This document shows positions 22,403 through 34,700 of a stretch of DNA of 64,000 bases, piece after piece. The notes under the pieces were generated by a model that worked only from the letters and a program-made list of their open reading frames with translations, was not told the DNA's origin and ran no database searches. This stretch comes from Quillaja saponaria (Eukaryota; Streptophyta; Magnoliopsida; Fabales; Quillajaceae), in NCBI GenBank assembly GCA_029379385.1, contig CM055614.1:21371994-21435993 (forward strand), read 5' to 3'. A program made the position numbers and the translations under genes. The number at the start of each line of letters is the position of its first letter. Within the stretch, counting starts at the first letter, position 1.

Positions 22403-24000
22403 TAATTCTCTCCAAATGGTGTGGAAGTTTTAGAGAAAAAAAAAAAAGATATGTGAGAAGTATAATTATATGGTAGGCGGAGAATTTGGTTCTGTTTTAA
22501 AGGATATTTATTTCAGACTTAAATTTTGACATGCCCCTTTCTTTATAAACTCAATAACATATACCAAAAAAAAAAAAAAAAGGAAAGAAAAAAAAAGCCC
22601 AATAACAATCCAATTCTAGAAACACCACTTCCAATCAAAATAAATAACTAATAAGAATTTTTTTTTTTCTTCTAGATTTTCCCTTCACTTAACCAAACAA
22701 CCAAATACCAGATATGAAAATTTCTAAGTGTACATCAACAACTCAATACATCAACTATCACTTTCTCGATTCATCAATTGAATAATATTATGAAAAGTTG
22801 AACGAAATAAAGACATGAATATCTAATTTTTCGTAAGTCTAAAAATTTGAACAAAACCATAAGTTTTCCAAAATTTTCACTTTGATAGAAGTTGCGGCTT
22901 CGTTTGGATTGAAAGTTTGTTCTCAAACCTTCCAAATATCAAGCCCCCTATATGGATCTCTTAAAAAATATTCGGTGACAATGCTTCCATTAATTTCTCA
23001 GTAGAGAATGATAATCATCTACTAACAAAATCTAAACTAGCTAAGTTATTGTGAAATGAAAATAGTTGGGATATGGGAAAAATGGTTGTAGCCAATAGAG
23101 ATGAACACGCACGCACTTGAGCTGACATCGAGGAGGTGAACTGAATACCCAAGATGTTGTTATGGGCCATTGGTTGTATGGATAACTTAACGTGAGTTTA
23201 TAATGAGATATGTACCCTCCTCTTGAGGTATACTCTAATCCGTAACTATAGTATCATAACTAACCCTATCCTAATTGAGGAGAGTAGAATAGAGCTACCA
23301 CTTGGTTTACCTACGTACAACCGCTGTGGACATCAGCTTTGAATAGAATAGAGCTACCACTTGGTTTGGACATCGGCTTTGAAAGGTGGGGTTTTTTTTT
23401 TTGCGTCATGGGCTGTATGGGGATAGGCCCACATTAGTTGTATGGGCAATTTAATGTGGGTTTATAAGGAGAGGAGCACCCTCCTCCAAATAGCTAGTTT
23501 TTGGGGATGAGCAAGGGACTATTGCCCACCAATAGCTCATAACGTGGAAGTATTGGCCTGATCAGATCTAGATCACTCAGCTAGCTTGAAGAAAGAAGTG
23601 AATTTATATACTCTGTAATGACACCAATAACAACCAATTAGACTCCGTTAGCATCATATTTCCTTATATAAATTCTGTAAGCAGGTTCTTTAATACCATA
23701 AAAAAAAAAAAATTTGTTCAAATTTACATTCAATACGTAAATATATATATATATATATATATATAAATTGCCCGCTCATGTAAAAGTTCAAATTATATGT
23801 ACCAAATGTGACTTCATTAATTTAATCACATATCGTTTACAAATAAGCAATAAAACACGAGTTCATAAATGAAGCTAGTACAACGGCTACGAGAAGGGCA
23901 GCCCAATTGCTAACTAGCTATAAAGTTGGGATGATACATGCATATATAGCAGTATCATTTATTGAAGAAGTAGATAGCAGTGTCATATAGAAATATGTAT
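22403..24000. other. AT-rich spacer with short duplicated LTR-like segments
   Basis: No gene seen. TTGTATGG ... GTTTATAA ... CACCCTCCTC-type segments occur at about 23172-23225 and 23438-23487. AATAGAGCTACCACTTGGTT occurs twice, at about 23289 and 23346. These look like scraps of one repeated element. A run of AT dinucleotides is at about 23742-23765 and an (AGC)n run at about 24006-24020. Confidence 0.5.
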
Positions 24001-24032
24001 GTATAGCAGCAGCAGCAGCAGGGCAGTATCAT

Positions 24033-24384
24033 TTAACAGTTCCTTGAACAGATGCATTGGAATTTTCCATTGCACTGCCCACCCAAAAGACCTTCAACAT
24101 TCTTGCATACACTTGCACACCCTTTGTCGTATAAACATGCACCGTGGTATTGACCGCTTGGTGCGTTACAGATTCTCGCCTCTGTTTCTTCTGCAACTCA
24201 AACAAACAAAATTAATGTTTTATACAAACTTATACGTGATAAAAAGGTGGGACATAATTATGATAATCGATCTAAATCATCAAACACATGCTTTTAGCTA
24301 TCTAATTAATTTAAATAAAAGTGTCTCACGAGCAGCTAAGACGAGGAGGAGCATGAAGAACAAGGCAACTGGTTTTTTCTCCAT
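24033..24384 (-). CDS. Plant defensin (gamma-thionin), exons 24384-24330 and 24190-24033
   Basis: Small secreted cysteine-rich peptide of the plant defensin family, usually antifungal and acting outside the cell. Two exons encode 70 residues: ATG at 24384, exon 1 of 55 nt ending in a split codon, GT-AG intron of 139 bp, exon 2 to TAA at 24033-24035. Residues 1 to about 23 form a hydrophobic signal peptide (MEKKPVALFFMLLLVLAAQ). The mature part has all eight cysteines in the defensin pattern (RIC, HGACLYDKGC, SVC, LGGQC, FQCIC, RNC), with the C-x-C pair and the terminal Cys. The exon layout equals that of the gene at 28858, which faces the opposite way. There is a TATA box about 130 bp upstream of the ATG. 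No damage is seen, so it looks functional. Confidence 0.93.
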
Positions 24385-24483
24385 GATTTACTTTCTTAAT
24401 TTAACCAAAACAGAGTTTATAAACTCAAGCAACCAATTATACTTCTGATTTCTGAATGAATGATACTATCTCCTGTTTTTTTT

Positions 24484-24510
<27 letters not shown>

Positions 24511-24514
<4 letters not shown>

Positions 24515-24520
24515 TTATAG
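24511..24520 (-). promoter_or_regulatory. TATA box of the minus-strand defensin gene
   Basis: Minus-strand CTATAAATAG, about 130 bp before the ATG. Between them lies a run of about 25 T on the plus strand (A on the transcript) at about 24477-24502, probably in the 5' leader or just at the start site. Confidence 0.75.
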
Positions 24521-24698
24521 AACTCCGATATGATATGATACTTGCAAGTTTAATTTCTCAACTAGAAGATATTTCAAAACTTCAATTTAATGACTCGGCC
24601 ACTTGTGCTTATCAAGTTCTGAATTATTGGGTGGGAAGTGGGAACCATTGCTTTAGTCACTTGTCTCGTGTTTATGCTTCGAGTTTACTGACGTACAA

Positions 24699-25215
24699 CA
24701 TGTATGATTGTTTGAGAATTTAGAGCTCAAAAGAGGGATAATTCTATTCTACAACTACTCATAAAGGAAAACTAATAATATCTCAATTCAATTTATCAAA
24801 AGGACAATAAAAAAAGTACATAATAAGCTTTTATATAGGCAAATCCTAAAACTCTAAGAATTCTAATATAATTAGGATTCCACTCTACAACTAAAATCCT
24901 AATTATTATCCAAATCCTATTTATTCAAATTCTAGATAAAACTAAAATATTGCTAATAGGACGTGTATAATTGCTTGAGAATTTAGGAATCAAAAGGGGA
25001 TAATTCTATTGTATAACTACTCCTAAGAGGAAACTAATAATATCTCAATTCAATTGATCAAAAGGTCAATAACAAAGTACATAATAAGCCTTTATATAGA
25101 CAAACACTAAAACCCTAAGAATTCTAATTATATTAGAATTCCACTCTACAATTAAAATCCTAATTATTATCAAAATCCTATTTATTCAAATTCTATATAA
25201 AACTAAAATACTTTT
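24699..25215. repeat. Tandem duplication upstream of the defensin gene, units of about 262 bp
   Basis: Units at about 24699-24955 and 24962-25215 share GATAATTCTATT, AACTAATAATATCTCAATTC, GTACATAATAAGC, CCACTCTACAA and TATTTATTCAAATTCTA. They begin about 180 bp upstream of the defensin TATA box. Not coding. Confidence 0.88.
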
Positions 25216-28200
25216 AATTTATCCCTAATTAGATATCTAACATAATTATAATTAAAATCCATAATACATATTATTATGCCAATAAAATCTAAATTTTAAT
25301 TTTATTACTGTCATCACAATTATATTTTCTTTAATATTAAGAACCCATGTACAACCAGTTGGGTTTCTATTTTTAGGTAGCTCTACTGATTTCCAAATTT
25401 CATTTTTGTTTATAAAATCTAAATCTTTTTATAATCAGGTGATGTTAGTGCATCTTCTACATCAATATCATCTTGGTTTTTAAAATTTATTTAAATAAAT
25501 TTTAATTTAGATGATGTGCTTTTTTCAATTTGAATTACCGAGTGTATCATATGTATTTTATGGATTGATTCACTAAAAAAGAAAAAAAATTAGTCAAAAA
25601 ACCGACCAACATTTTACCAAGTTAGTCGGTATATTGATGGTCAGCACGACCAATCCACTTGAAACAAAATATGCAAGCAACAGTACATTGATTTTTTTTT
25701 TTTATATTATTTTTCTAAGACATTGAATTCTTAGTCATTGACTTCTCACACATTCTTTTTAATTTTTTTTGCAAAGTATGCCATAGTAAACTGCAAACTA
25801 ACTTAATACAGGTATAAATAATTACCAATAACAACAAGGAATTCTTCACTTAGATTTTGTCTTGTACCATAAACTGAAAGAAAGGGCCATATATATTGTC
25901 TTCTGATAACTTTAAGCACATCAATCTTGAAATGCAAACAATGGTACATTGAAAAAAATTAATAAATCTTGATCTAAACAAATGACCTATTAAAAAATTG
26001 CAAGCCTAAATAATTACCTAAATGAGAATGTGTTTCTCATCTGATATTATGTTACATATAAGGCTCATATGGTATTTGCTAAAATATGTTCTTCACACAT
26101 ATGTTTGGCCATCAATTTGGAAAAGCTGGACATAGCTTAAGTAATTGTAAGTAAACATCACTTCAAGTTCAATAATTCAAGTAATTACCATAATGAAAAT
26201 GTACTGCATTTTCTGATTTATCAATAGAAAAAGTAATCTTTGTACAATTAGTAAAAACTCAAGATGTGCTTTCTCTTTGCACTATCATCCTTGGTAAAAA
26301 CTTAATCTTGAATATTGCTAAAGAGTTGTGTATTTAATTGTTATTGTTCATGCATCTGTCATTTTCCTTTCAACAAGCATAGTCATGACTCATTTAGTTC
26401 CTTGACACATCCATTTCAAACGCGTATCTCCCATATCTAAATTAGCTGGACCTGTCCTTATCGTTCTGCATACAGAAGGATATGATCATGGCATATTCTA
26501 ATTCATTATTGTGGTTGATCTTTTTTTGCCAAGTTTGCATACTAGATGGGTCTCCCATTTCATATTGGATCAGAATTAGACTATCATAAATATTTTATTT
26601 TATCTTTGAAATTGAATATATAAGATATTTGTCAAGAACGTGTACTTTATTTATTATTTATAATTTGATAAAATTATCATAATTTTTGTGTAATATTACT
26701 CTAAAGAGTTTGTTTTAGACTGAATTAGAGAAATGAGTAATTAATATACTCGTAAAGTGTCCCAAATATACCTTAACACTAAATCAAGAAATAAAAAAAT
26801 AAGATAGATATTATTGTGGATATATACTCACGTGCTCTAAAAAACAAAATGGTTGACTTCTTATTGGGTCCATTAAGGGGTCTTGTCTAACGGATTCATT
26901 GTATGTCTCGGCTCTTAATAGTTAGCCTCATAAACAAATTTATAGATGATAAATAATTTTTTTTGTTACGATTACTATTTTTCCTTACATCGATATATTT
27001 GACAAATAAGCAAATATCTTACATGTGTACAAATTATTAATACTAAAATCAAAGTTCATATATGAAGTTTTCATCACCCGTTTATTATTTACAAAAAAAA
27101 AACAAATTATCTTCATAAGTAATTTTAAATTCAAGCGTATTTCACTTTTTGCCCTTTTTTTCTTATAAAATAAATTTAGTTTTATTTTTTTCAGTTCTCA
27201 TTATGAAAATAATAATAATAACACAAATTGATTTTGAAATATTTTTTTGTTGTTGAATGTTTCTAAAAAAAAAATAACTAAGAAAAGAGATAATGATAAC
27301 TTTTTATTATTTTTAGAAACTTTATTTTGTCATTAATGATTAAATAATAAATTATTATTTTTTAAAATTGTATATTATGAAATTTAAAAAAAAAATTATT
27401 TAACTTAAATAATATTTTAAATTAAAATTTGAAAATAAAAAAAGGTTTAGGACAGTATAAGAGTTTCAATCTAAAATTTAGAATTTATTTGTAAATAACT
27501 CTTAAAAATAAGAGTTCCTAACAATATAAATTTATTATAGAATTTATTTGAAATGTTAAGAAAAAAATAGGAATTGTCATTACTTTTGTTTATTAATAAG
27601 TCGCAATTATTTTTATTTGTCACTAGATGCCAAACAACTCTCATAGCGTCTTGTTCATCAAGAACACATCCATGGAGTGATAGAGAGTACTTGTTCCAGT
27701 GTTTATTTATTTTTGCTACAATTGTTCAAGTATTTTTGATGAGTTACAATAAAATACCATTATAATTATGCAGTAAGACGTTGTAATTGTTGTTGTATCG
27801 ATACAAATGATTAAGCGTACTCGGGACACGGTGTAAAATAAATATTTTTTTAAGAATCTTCATCTTGTGGAATGTGTAAAGAATATATGGATAAAAATTA
27901 TTTAAAGATTAGAATTGTTATAATTTTTTTATCTATAGCACCTTGTTGTTATAGTTTAACATATATACTTACTTATTATATTTAACATAATTTTTTTGAG
28001 GCTCTATAAATACGAGGCTGTAATTATTGAGATTAAGATAATTATAAATTTTTTAGTCTTATTTTAAATAATTTACATTGATCAGATTAAAAATATAAAT
28101 AAATTAAGATACGGATAAGTCGATTCAGTCGTGACCTAATGATTAAACCGTTTTATTAGTTTTCAATCTATGTGATGAATCGATATATGTCAATTTTTTT

Positions 28201-28756
28201 AAGTATCAGTTTCATTTCATCTATATTAAGAGGGCGTACTTACAATTTGCAAAGTGGGTATATCATAATCCAAATGGATCCATTCCTATTGTGTAGTTTA
28301 GGTAATCATTCTGCTCTCAAGAATCTTGTATTTTAAATATGTTAATTACTATAATAAATATTTTATAAAATTATATATCTATATATATATATATAATCTT
28401 AATAAGTACAGTAAATATACATTAATTATTGTAAAGAAAAAGATAAATAAAAAGAAAGAAAAAAAATATGATTTGGCTTGCTATTGCAATGATTCAATAG
28501 AAATTAAAGACGAAATTGGTACGTGTATATGGAACACACCATCTACCACGTATTAGTGAGTTAGGTAGCTAGGCGCACGTCGTTGGACCCTCAGTATTCT
28601 GATGCATTAAAAATCATGACAAGTCTTGATCGATCAAGTGGTCCACTGTCACTGTCCTGATCAATTTGCTGTCGGTCTTTTCAAATTCTCGGATCAATTA
28701 TCTTCCAATTGCGATATTCCAAATTAATATCCAATGGAGCTTCAGTCAGTGACTTC
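25216..28756. other. AT-rich spacer between the two defensin genes
   Basis: 3.5 kb of AT-rich DNA that separates the two divergent defensin genes. I see no gene or intact element. A small inverted motif ACCGACCA / TTAGTCGGT at about 25600-25632 could belong to an old MITE but has no clear borders. The open frames at 27574 and 28326 are low complexity. A (TA) run lies at about 28380-28394. Confidence 0.5.
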
Positions 28757-28764
28757 TATAAATA
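28757..28764 (+). promoter_or_regulatory. TATA box of the plus-strand defensin gene
   Basis: TATAAATA inside CTTCTATAAATAGC, 101 bp before the ATG at 28858. The flanking sequence equals that of the other defensin TATA box (CTATAAATAG). Confidence 0.85.
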
Positions 28765-28857
28765 GCAAGCACATTAGGTTTAAATTAAATACATATAGCT
28801 AGATTAATTGCATGTGCTAATAGTAAACTCAAATTGCACATTAATTCACTTGTTGTT

Positions 28858-29217
28858 ATGGAGACCAAATCACTTGGATTCTTCTTCTTATTTCTCATTG
28901 TCTTAGCAGCCCGTAAGCCATAATTAATAACTCTCCTCTCCTCTCCTCTCCTCTCCTCTCCTCTCCTATTTATACTAATAATTAAATTAATTACCTGCAT
29001 AAGTATTGATTGATCTGTTAATTTGATGAGCAAATTAATTAATGCAGATGAAACAGTGGTGCAGAAGACAGAAGCGAGGATTTGCCAGGCACCGAGTGGA
29101 AAATACAGAGGTCCATGCTTCACAGACAGCAGCTGTGATAGTACTTGCAAGAAACAAGACCATTTGCTGGGTGGTGTTTGTCAAGGATTTGCTTGCTATT
29201 GTCAAAGGAACTGTTAA
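28858..29217 (+). CDS. Plant defensin (gamma-thionin), exons 28858-28912 and 29048-29217
   Basis: Second secreted defensin, 74 residues. Exon 1 is 55 nt, exactly as in the gene at 24033, and splits a codon after one base. The GT-AG intron is 135 bp and exon 2 ends in TAA at 29215-29217. The signal peptide is METKSLGFFFLFLIVLAA, followed by a short acidic stretch (ETVVQKTEA). The mature part has eight cysteines (RIC, RGPCFTDSSC, STC, LGGVC, ACYC, RNC) and keeps the EARIC start and PSG-Y motif of its neighbour, so the two are paralogues. They point away from each other across a 4.5-kb spacer. The intron holds a CTCTC microsatellite. No lesions seen. Confidence 0.95.
28931..28965 (+). repeat. 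Pentanucleotide microsatellite (CTCTC)7 in the defensin intron
   Basis: Seven perfect copies of CTCTC, 18 bp after the splice donor. Likely length-variable between individuals. Confidence 0.95.
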
Positions 29218-29332
29218 TTGAACCTAAACCAAATTAAATAAATGGATCCGACACCATGCATGATGCATCTGAGGGTGTCCACTACTCCAGCTTGTTATAT
29301 ATATATATATATATTTACTGTTCTTCATCATG

Positions 29333-29338
29333 AATAAA
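29333..29338 (+). terminator. Probable polyadenylation signal of the plus-strand defensin
   Basis: AATAAA 116 bp after the stop codon, behind a (TA)n run at about 29296-29314. Another near match (AAATAAAT) lies closer, at about 29236. Confidence 0.5.
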
Positions 29339-29339
29339 T

Positions 29340-31110
29340 GAAGAACAAATATAGTAAGGCAAACAATAATCTCTTGATCGACACTTAATTTCCTGAGTTG
29401 ATGAGTTAATTAGTTGGTAACATCTCATGTAGTAATGATTTAATTTCCAGCTCAATTAATGTGCAAGTTTAATAAAGTTCATGATATTATATATTATATT
29501 GACCATGATACAAATTCCAGCCACCAATTAATTAATACCTTGGATGCCTTGTCTCCATGCGCTGTTCTGTTAGTACTACTTACTTTCAAGCAATTTTCCA
29601 TGCAAAGTGCAACTAATTACAGAAAGGGAGAGAGAGAGTGAGACACAAGAACCTTAAATCTCCCTAGTGATGGTCATACTTACTAAAACGCTTAAATGAA
29701 TATAATGTTCTCAGAAACAGTTTAAGCTAAGACTTCTAAGACCCCTGAGAAAGCTTATGAGAATTAAAGTGTCACTAGTTTTCTGTTCTGTTTTTAATGT
29801 GGGAAGTCTCTCTCCTGAGGCAGATGAAATTGGTGTTTTGGAAATCTAAAAGGGAGGTGTTAAGGCAAAATCACTTTTAACTGATATATATTTCCAATGT
29901 GTTTGGATCAATAGCTTGGCTGAAACTGAATTGGCTCTTCCAAAACCTGATCCTGATCCAAATTGGTATCTTAATAAGGATCTAAGTACATAGTACAGAT
30001 AGTGTTATATTTGAAGCAGTTATTAATTGCCTCTGGTTTAAAATAACAGTAGATAACTCACATGTCAAATAATTTTTTTTTTTTTTAAAGTGGGAGGGAA
30101 GTGGACACTTATTAAAAAATTAATTTCTTTTAATTTTCTAATTAATAAAAAATATTTAATTTATGTTTTTGGGTAAGATAATAGGTAGCTATTATGAGAG
30201 AAAAATTAAATTATATATATTTTTAATTAATTCATATTTATTATAAAGTAGGAGACCATAAGGGTTTTGTGGCTTTTAAAATAATGTATATATATAGATG
30301 TTGTATGAGACCTCACGTAAAGATAAAAAAAATAATTAATAATAATAACAACATATATATAGTTATAAATGTAATTTTAATTAAATAGTTTGGTGGTTAC
30401 AAATAAGAGATTTTGTGTTATCTGATTTTATTTTAATTTTTGAATTTTAAAATAACTAAAGAAGGATTTAGAAAGAGTGGGACTTAAAAGACAATATATT
30501 TTTTTTTTTCTGAGTTATGAAAATCGTCAATTATATATTTGCATGTCTTTTTCAATAAATAAGTGCGAAATTCACATTACTTTGGGGAGCCGGAGGATAT
30601 TTGCTCACAATTTGTTTTCATTTACTATTTGGAACATGTCTTGTTAAACTTCTTTATTTTCTTGGATATGTAAATGTCTTGTTTACCAATAAAATTAAAT
30701 TCTAGGGCAATAAAAAGAAACTCCAATCATGTAATCTCGTTGAATATTAAGTGATTTTCTTATAATTTATAAAATGTTATGTTTTTGGTTATCGAGACTC
30801 CTATACCCTTGAGGATGATTTAAGTAGTTATTGAAAGGCTTTGTAACCTTTATTTGGTAATCTCAAGGTGAAACTTACCAATCACTCTTCTAAATGATTC
30901 GTTATAAAAGTGGAAGACGTGACAACTTGATATTAGAGCTTTAGGTATAAAATTATGTAGACTTTTTTAGGCAGCCAAAATCATAGTGAAAAGTTTTTCC
31001 TGGTGTTTGGAACACCTTTTTGTAAGCCAATGGAGCAACGAATAAGTTCTATGTATATTTTACAAAAGAAATAAAAAAAAAAAAAACACTTGTGCAAATA
31101 TGATTGGTGT
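29340..31110. other. AT-rich spacer, no gene seen
   Basis: No coding signature, repeats or transposon ends recognised. Long A/T-rich stretches from about 30070 to 30560. Confidence 0.5.
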
Positions 31111-31149
31111 AATTGTTATCTATTTTAGACAATAAATTCATTTATTGTT

Positions 31150-31450
31150 CAAAATGGATAATAATGGTAGACTGGTATGGAGATCGCAAGCGGCCAAGAT
31201 TTTGGTTGATTGCTATATCAAGGAAGGAAAAAATAAGGATGGCCTGCGTATTTAAAGCTACCGATTGGGCAAGTATCAATGTCAGATTCATTGAGCTTAC
31301 CAGGCATACCTTAAAATACTATCATTTCAAAAATAAGTGGGATCGACTGTAAAAGAATGGAGCCTGTATTGAAAATTAGGGAAGTAGACCAGTGTTCGAT
31401 TGAATCCGGTAAACAAAAGTGGATGAGTAAGAATGAGTGATGGGAATAAC
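31150..31450 (+). pseudogene. Myb/SANT-like domain fragment
   Basis: The plus frame gives CVFKATDWASINVRF, then KYYHFKNKWDRL followed by a TAA, then in shifted frames LKKEW-like and WNPV-like words. This is the pattern of the plant Myb/SANT-like DNA-binding domain (Myb_DNA-bind_3), with its FKNKWD helix, found in host proteins and in Harbinger-type transposon partners. Only this one domain is present and the frame is broken by a stop and at least one shift. It lies 250 bp upstream of a long LTR, which may have inserted nearby. Confidence 0.65.
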
Positions 31451-31700
31451 AAGCGAAGGTAAATTTATTGAAAATCTTTCGATTTTATGTTCAAAAAACT
31501 TAAATTAGCTATATCTAATATATATATATTTTTTAATAAAGTAACAGGGCAAGGAAGTGAAGTTATTCAAGAATAATAGTTTTAAATTAGCTGACGAGCT
31601 GGACTTTTTCTTTGCTGGGCATTATACTTCAAGATCATAAGCATATACTCAATCTTCTGAAATTTTATATTGGTTGATGATGATGAACCTGAATATGTAT

Positions 31701-34700
31701 TGTTATAACCTGATAGTTAGCGTACGTGCTAAAATGAGGGTATGAAACTTACTGTGAATAGATGAATGTAAGTTTTGCGCAAATTAAAATTTAAAATAAA
31801 TGAACATTAATATATATAAGTATGTATGTATATATTACGGGTTAACTTGAGATTAGATTTCTTTTTTTGTGTAAATTTTATTATTAAGTGAATCTAAGGT
31901 GTGAATATAATAAGATAGGAAACAAATGTAAGGAATATTTATAAATAGGAATTAATCTTCACCATTCATTTTTCTAAAGCTATAACTTTTTGAATTTGAC
32001 TTTTTTTGTATTTTGGTTCTCTCCTCCTTGTTCTATCTTAACCGACTCTCTCTTCCTCTGTTTTTTTTCTTAGCCTTGTTTTTCTTTTCGTTTTCATCTT
32101 CTTCCCTTCTTGAACTTTCCTTGAAATCTTTCTAGCTGAAGAGAAATTCCTAAGCAAGCCATGAGTGTGTAACCTCCTTGTTTTGCTGTGAAACCTTCCA
32201 TAGCAGCCAACTCCTTCTATTTCCTTTTCTCCTGTTTGATCCCCTGCATCTTGAAGCTTTTCAAGTGTGCTTGGAATCTTGAAATTCCTGCCCTACCCGA
32301 GAGGTTAATCCTCCTGAATTCCCTCATGTTTTGGCGCCAACTTGAGAGGTTTAGAACACTAACCACTCCATATTATAGAGGAGCTCAAGAAATAATGATG
32401 GGTATTTTTTTTTCAATTTTCTTCATTCTTCACTGTTTTCCTGCTCACATGCTACTTACGCGATCTACATCTTTGAAAATGTTTGAACTTTGATCAGTTG
32501 TACAATTTTAAATTACTTAATGACATCTCAAGATTCATGACATTAAAACTCGTATTACACTTCTACGTATGGGAATTGTTGGCTTTTTAGTATTGATACC
32601 CTTTTGGTTGTTGAACATTATGGTCATCCACCACAAAGGGGACTCTTCCACCAGTAAACTCCTCCACTGTATTAAATCTGTCATGTGATTTTGGGTTACT
32701 GTACAAGTCAAGCAAGATGGTTCCGTAGTATTGGGAGGGGGAGGAGAGCAATGAAATATGCCTTGCCGTCTTGTAAGGACTTACCACCATCAATTGCTGG
32801 TTTCATTTGATGTTGATAACTCATAATTAAATTAGGATTTTGTTTATTGCCTTACTATGTATAGATGGGTGCGTCAATCTTGAATTGCTTCGTCATGTCA
32901 GATTATAATGTATTTCCATAAGTGCACATAAAATATGTTAAAGGACGTAAGTTGCCAGAAGGTATTAAGAGTGGAAATTAATCTTGTATTACCTTGATGT
33001 CCAAAGCTTATGGAAATAATAGTATGATTCAAAAGACAATGGAATGATTGCTTGAGTAGTGGGTCATTGTATTTGGTGAAGAGTAGTGGTAGCAGAAAAA
33101 TTAGGAATTTGGAAGCTAGAGCGGTGATTAATGGAGGATTCAGTGTTGATTTGTTATTAATTTCTATAATTCAAGATTGTAATAATCCTTAAATGATTAA
33201 TTCAACTTAAAAGCTAATGTCAGAAGTATAGGAAATGTTGAATTTTATGGATTAAGGTTAGTCATATTAGTTGTTATATATACATATGCAAGCAATGAAA
33301 TTAGTTGCCTTTAAGATTTGTGCTAAAATGCTTAAAAGAAAGCTAGATAACATCCTAAAGTTAATGTTTCAACTTGGTTTCATTAAATTTGATTAAGTAT
33401 GTAAGTAAAAATAAACATATCTCCAAGGAGGTTATGAAATGTATAAAGGAGTAAACTTTAAATAATTAACTGTACTAATATACACGTCCAAATAATACAT
33501 ATGATACCAATCTAGAAAGATATACTTATCTATTAATAAATGCAACAAACGGAATTGGATTTCATTTTTTCTAGAGAAAGTTATGTTCAAATAACTAAGG
33601 TAAGGTTAGAGTTGCCAAAATCCCGCATTTTGCATAATTTGATGCAATTTCAAAAAATAAACTGTATTGAAGCTAGATAACATCCTAAAGTTAATGTTTC
33701 AAATTGGTTTCATTAAATTTGATTAAGTATGTAAGTAAAAATAAACATATATCCAAGGAGGTTATGAAATGCATAAAAAAGTAAACTTTAAATAATTAAC
33801 TGTACTAATATACACATCTAAATAATACATATAATACCCATTTAGAAAGATATACTTATCTATTAATAAATGCAACAAAAGGAATTGGATTTCATTTTTT
33901 ATAGAGAAAGTTATGTTCAAATAACTAAGGTAAGGTCAAAACTATCAAAATCCTGCGTTTTGTAGAATTTGATGCAATTTCGAAAAATAAACTGTATTGA
34001 TATATAAATCTAAAAATTACAAATAATATACTATTATACAGCTAAATGTGTCTAATATTTAATAAATTTTACAAAACTATATTTTGAATTTTTTAGAGAA
34101 AGATATCATTATTAGAGCGAATATTGGTCCAAATTTCAAGTTTGGACAGTTTTGACATTTTTAGCTCACTAGAGTTTTCTAACTTTTCAGTTTCTTTCTA
34201 CCATATGCATTGTCAAGACATCTAAAATATCTCTTCATTATCAACCTTATCATATAAAGTACAATTTATACTACTTGACATATAATAGCTTAATAGAAAG
34301 CCATCATAAAGAAACCTATAAAAGTTGATATATAGGCTTTTAATTAAAATGTTATAACAATAACATTTATGAACTAAGTATTATTTAGAAATATGAATTT
34401 CAGTCCCAGATACTAATATTGACCTAATAATGTGTGTGAACGCAAGTGCAATTGATGAATGGAATCAGTTGAAGGTGAGTAGTTAATTGCTACTCTTGGG
34501 GGCTAGATTATTATGTGTAATTTTATGTGTATTTAAATAAATGTGCAAGTGTAATGTTTTAGAGAGTGATTTGAATCATGCTTATTTGAAATTGTTTATT
34601 GGTTGATAAGGGCCAACAAATTGAAATTTTTCTGAGAAATGATTTATTTTTTTATTTTTTTATTTTCAAAATTGAATTCTAGGTGCACTTAGGATATTCT

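Noticed and set aside
25600..25632. Inverted motif ACCGACCA / TTAGTCGGT as a MITE end
   Set aside because: Too short, no second end and no target duplication found.
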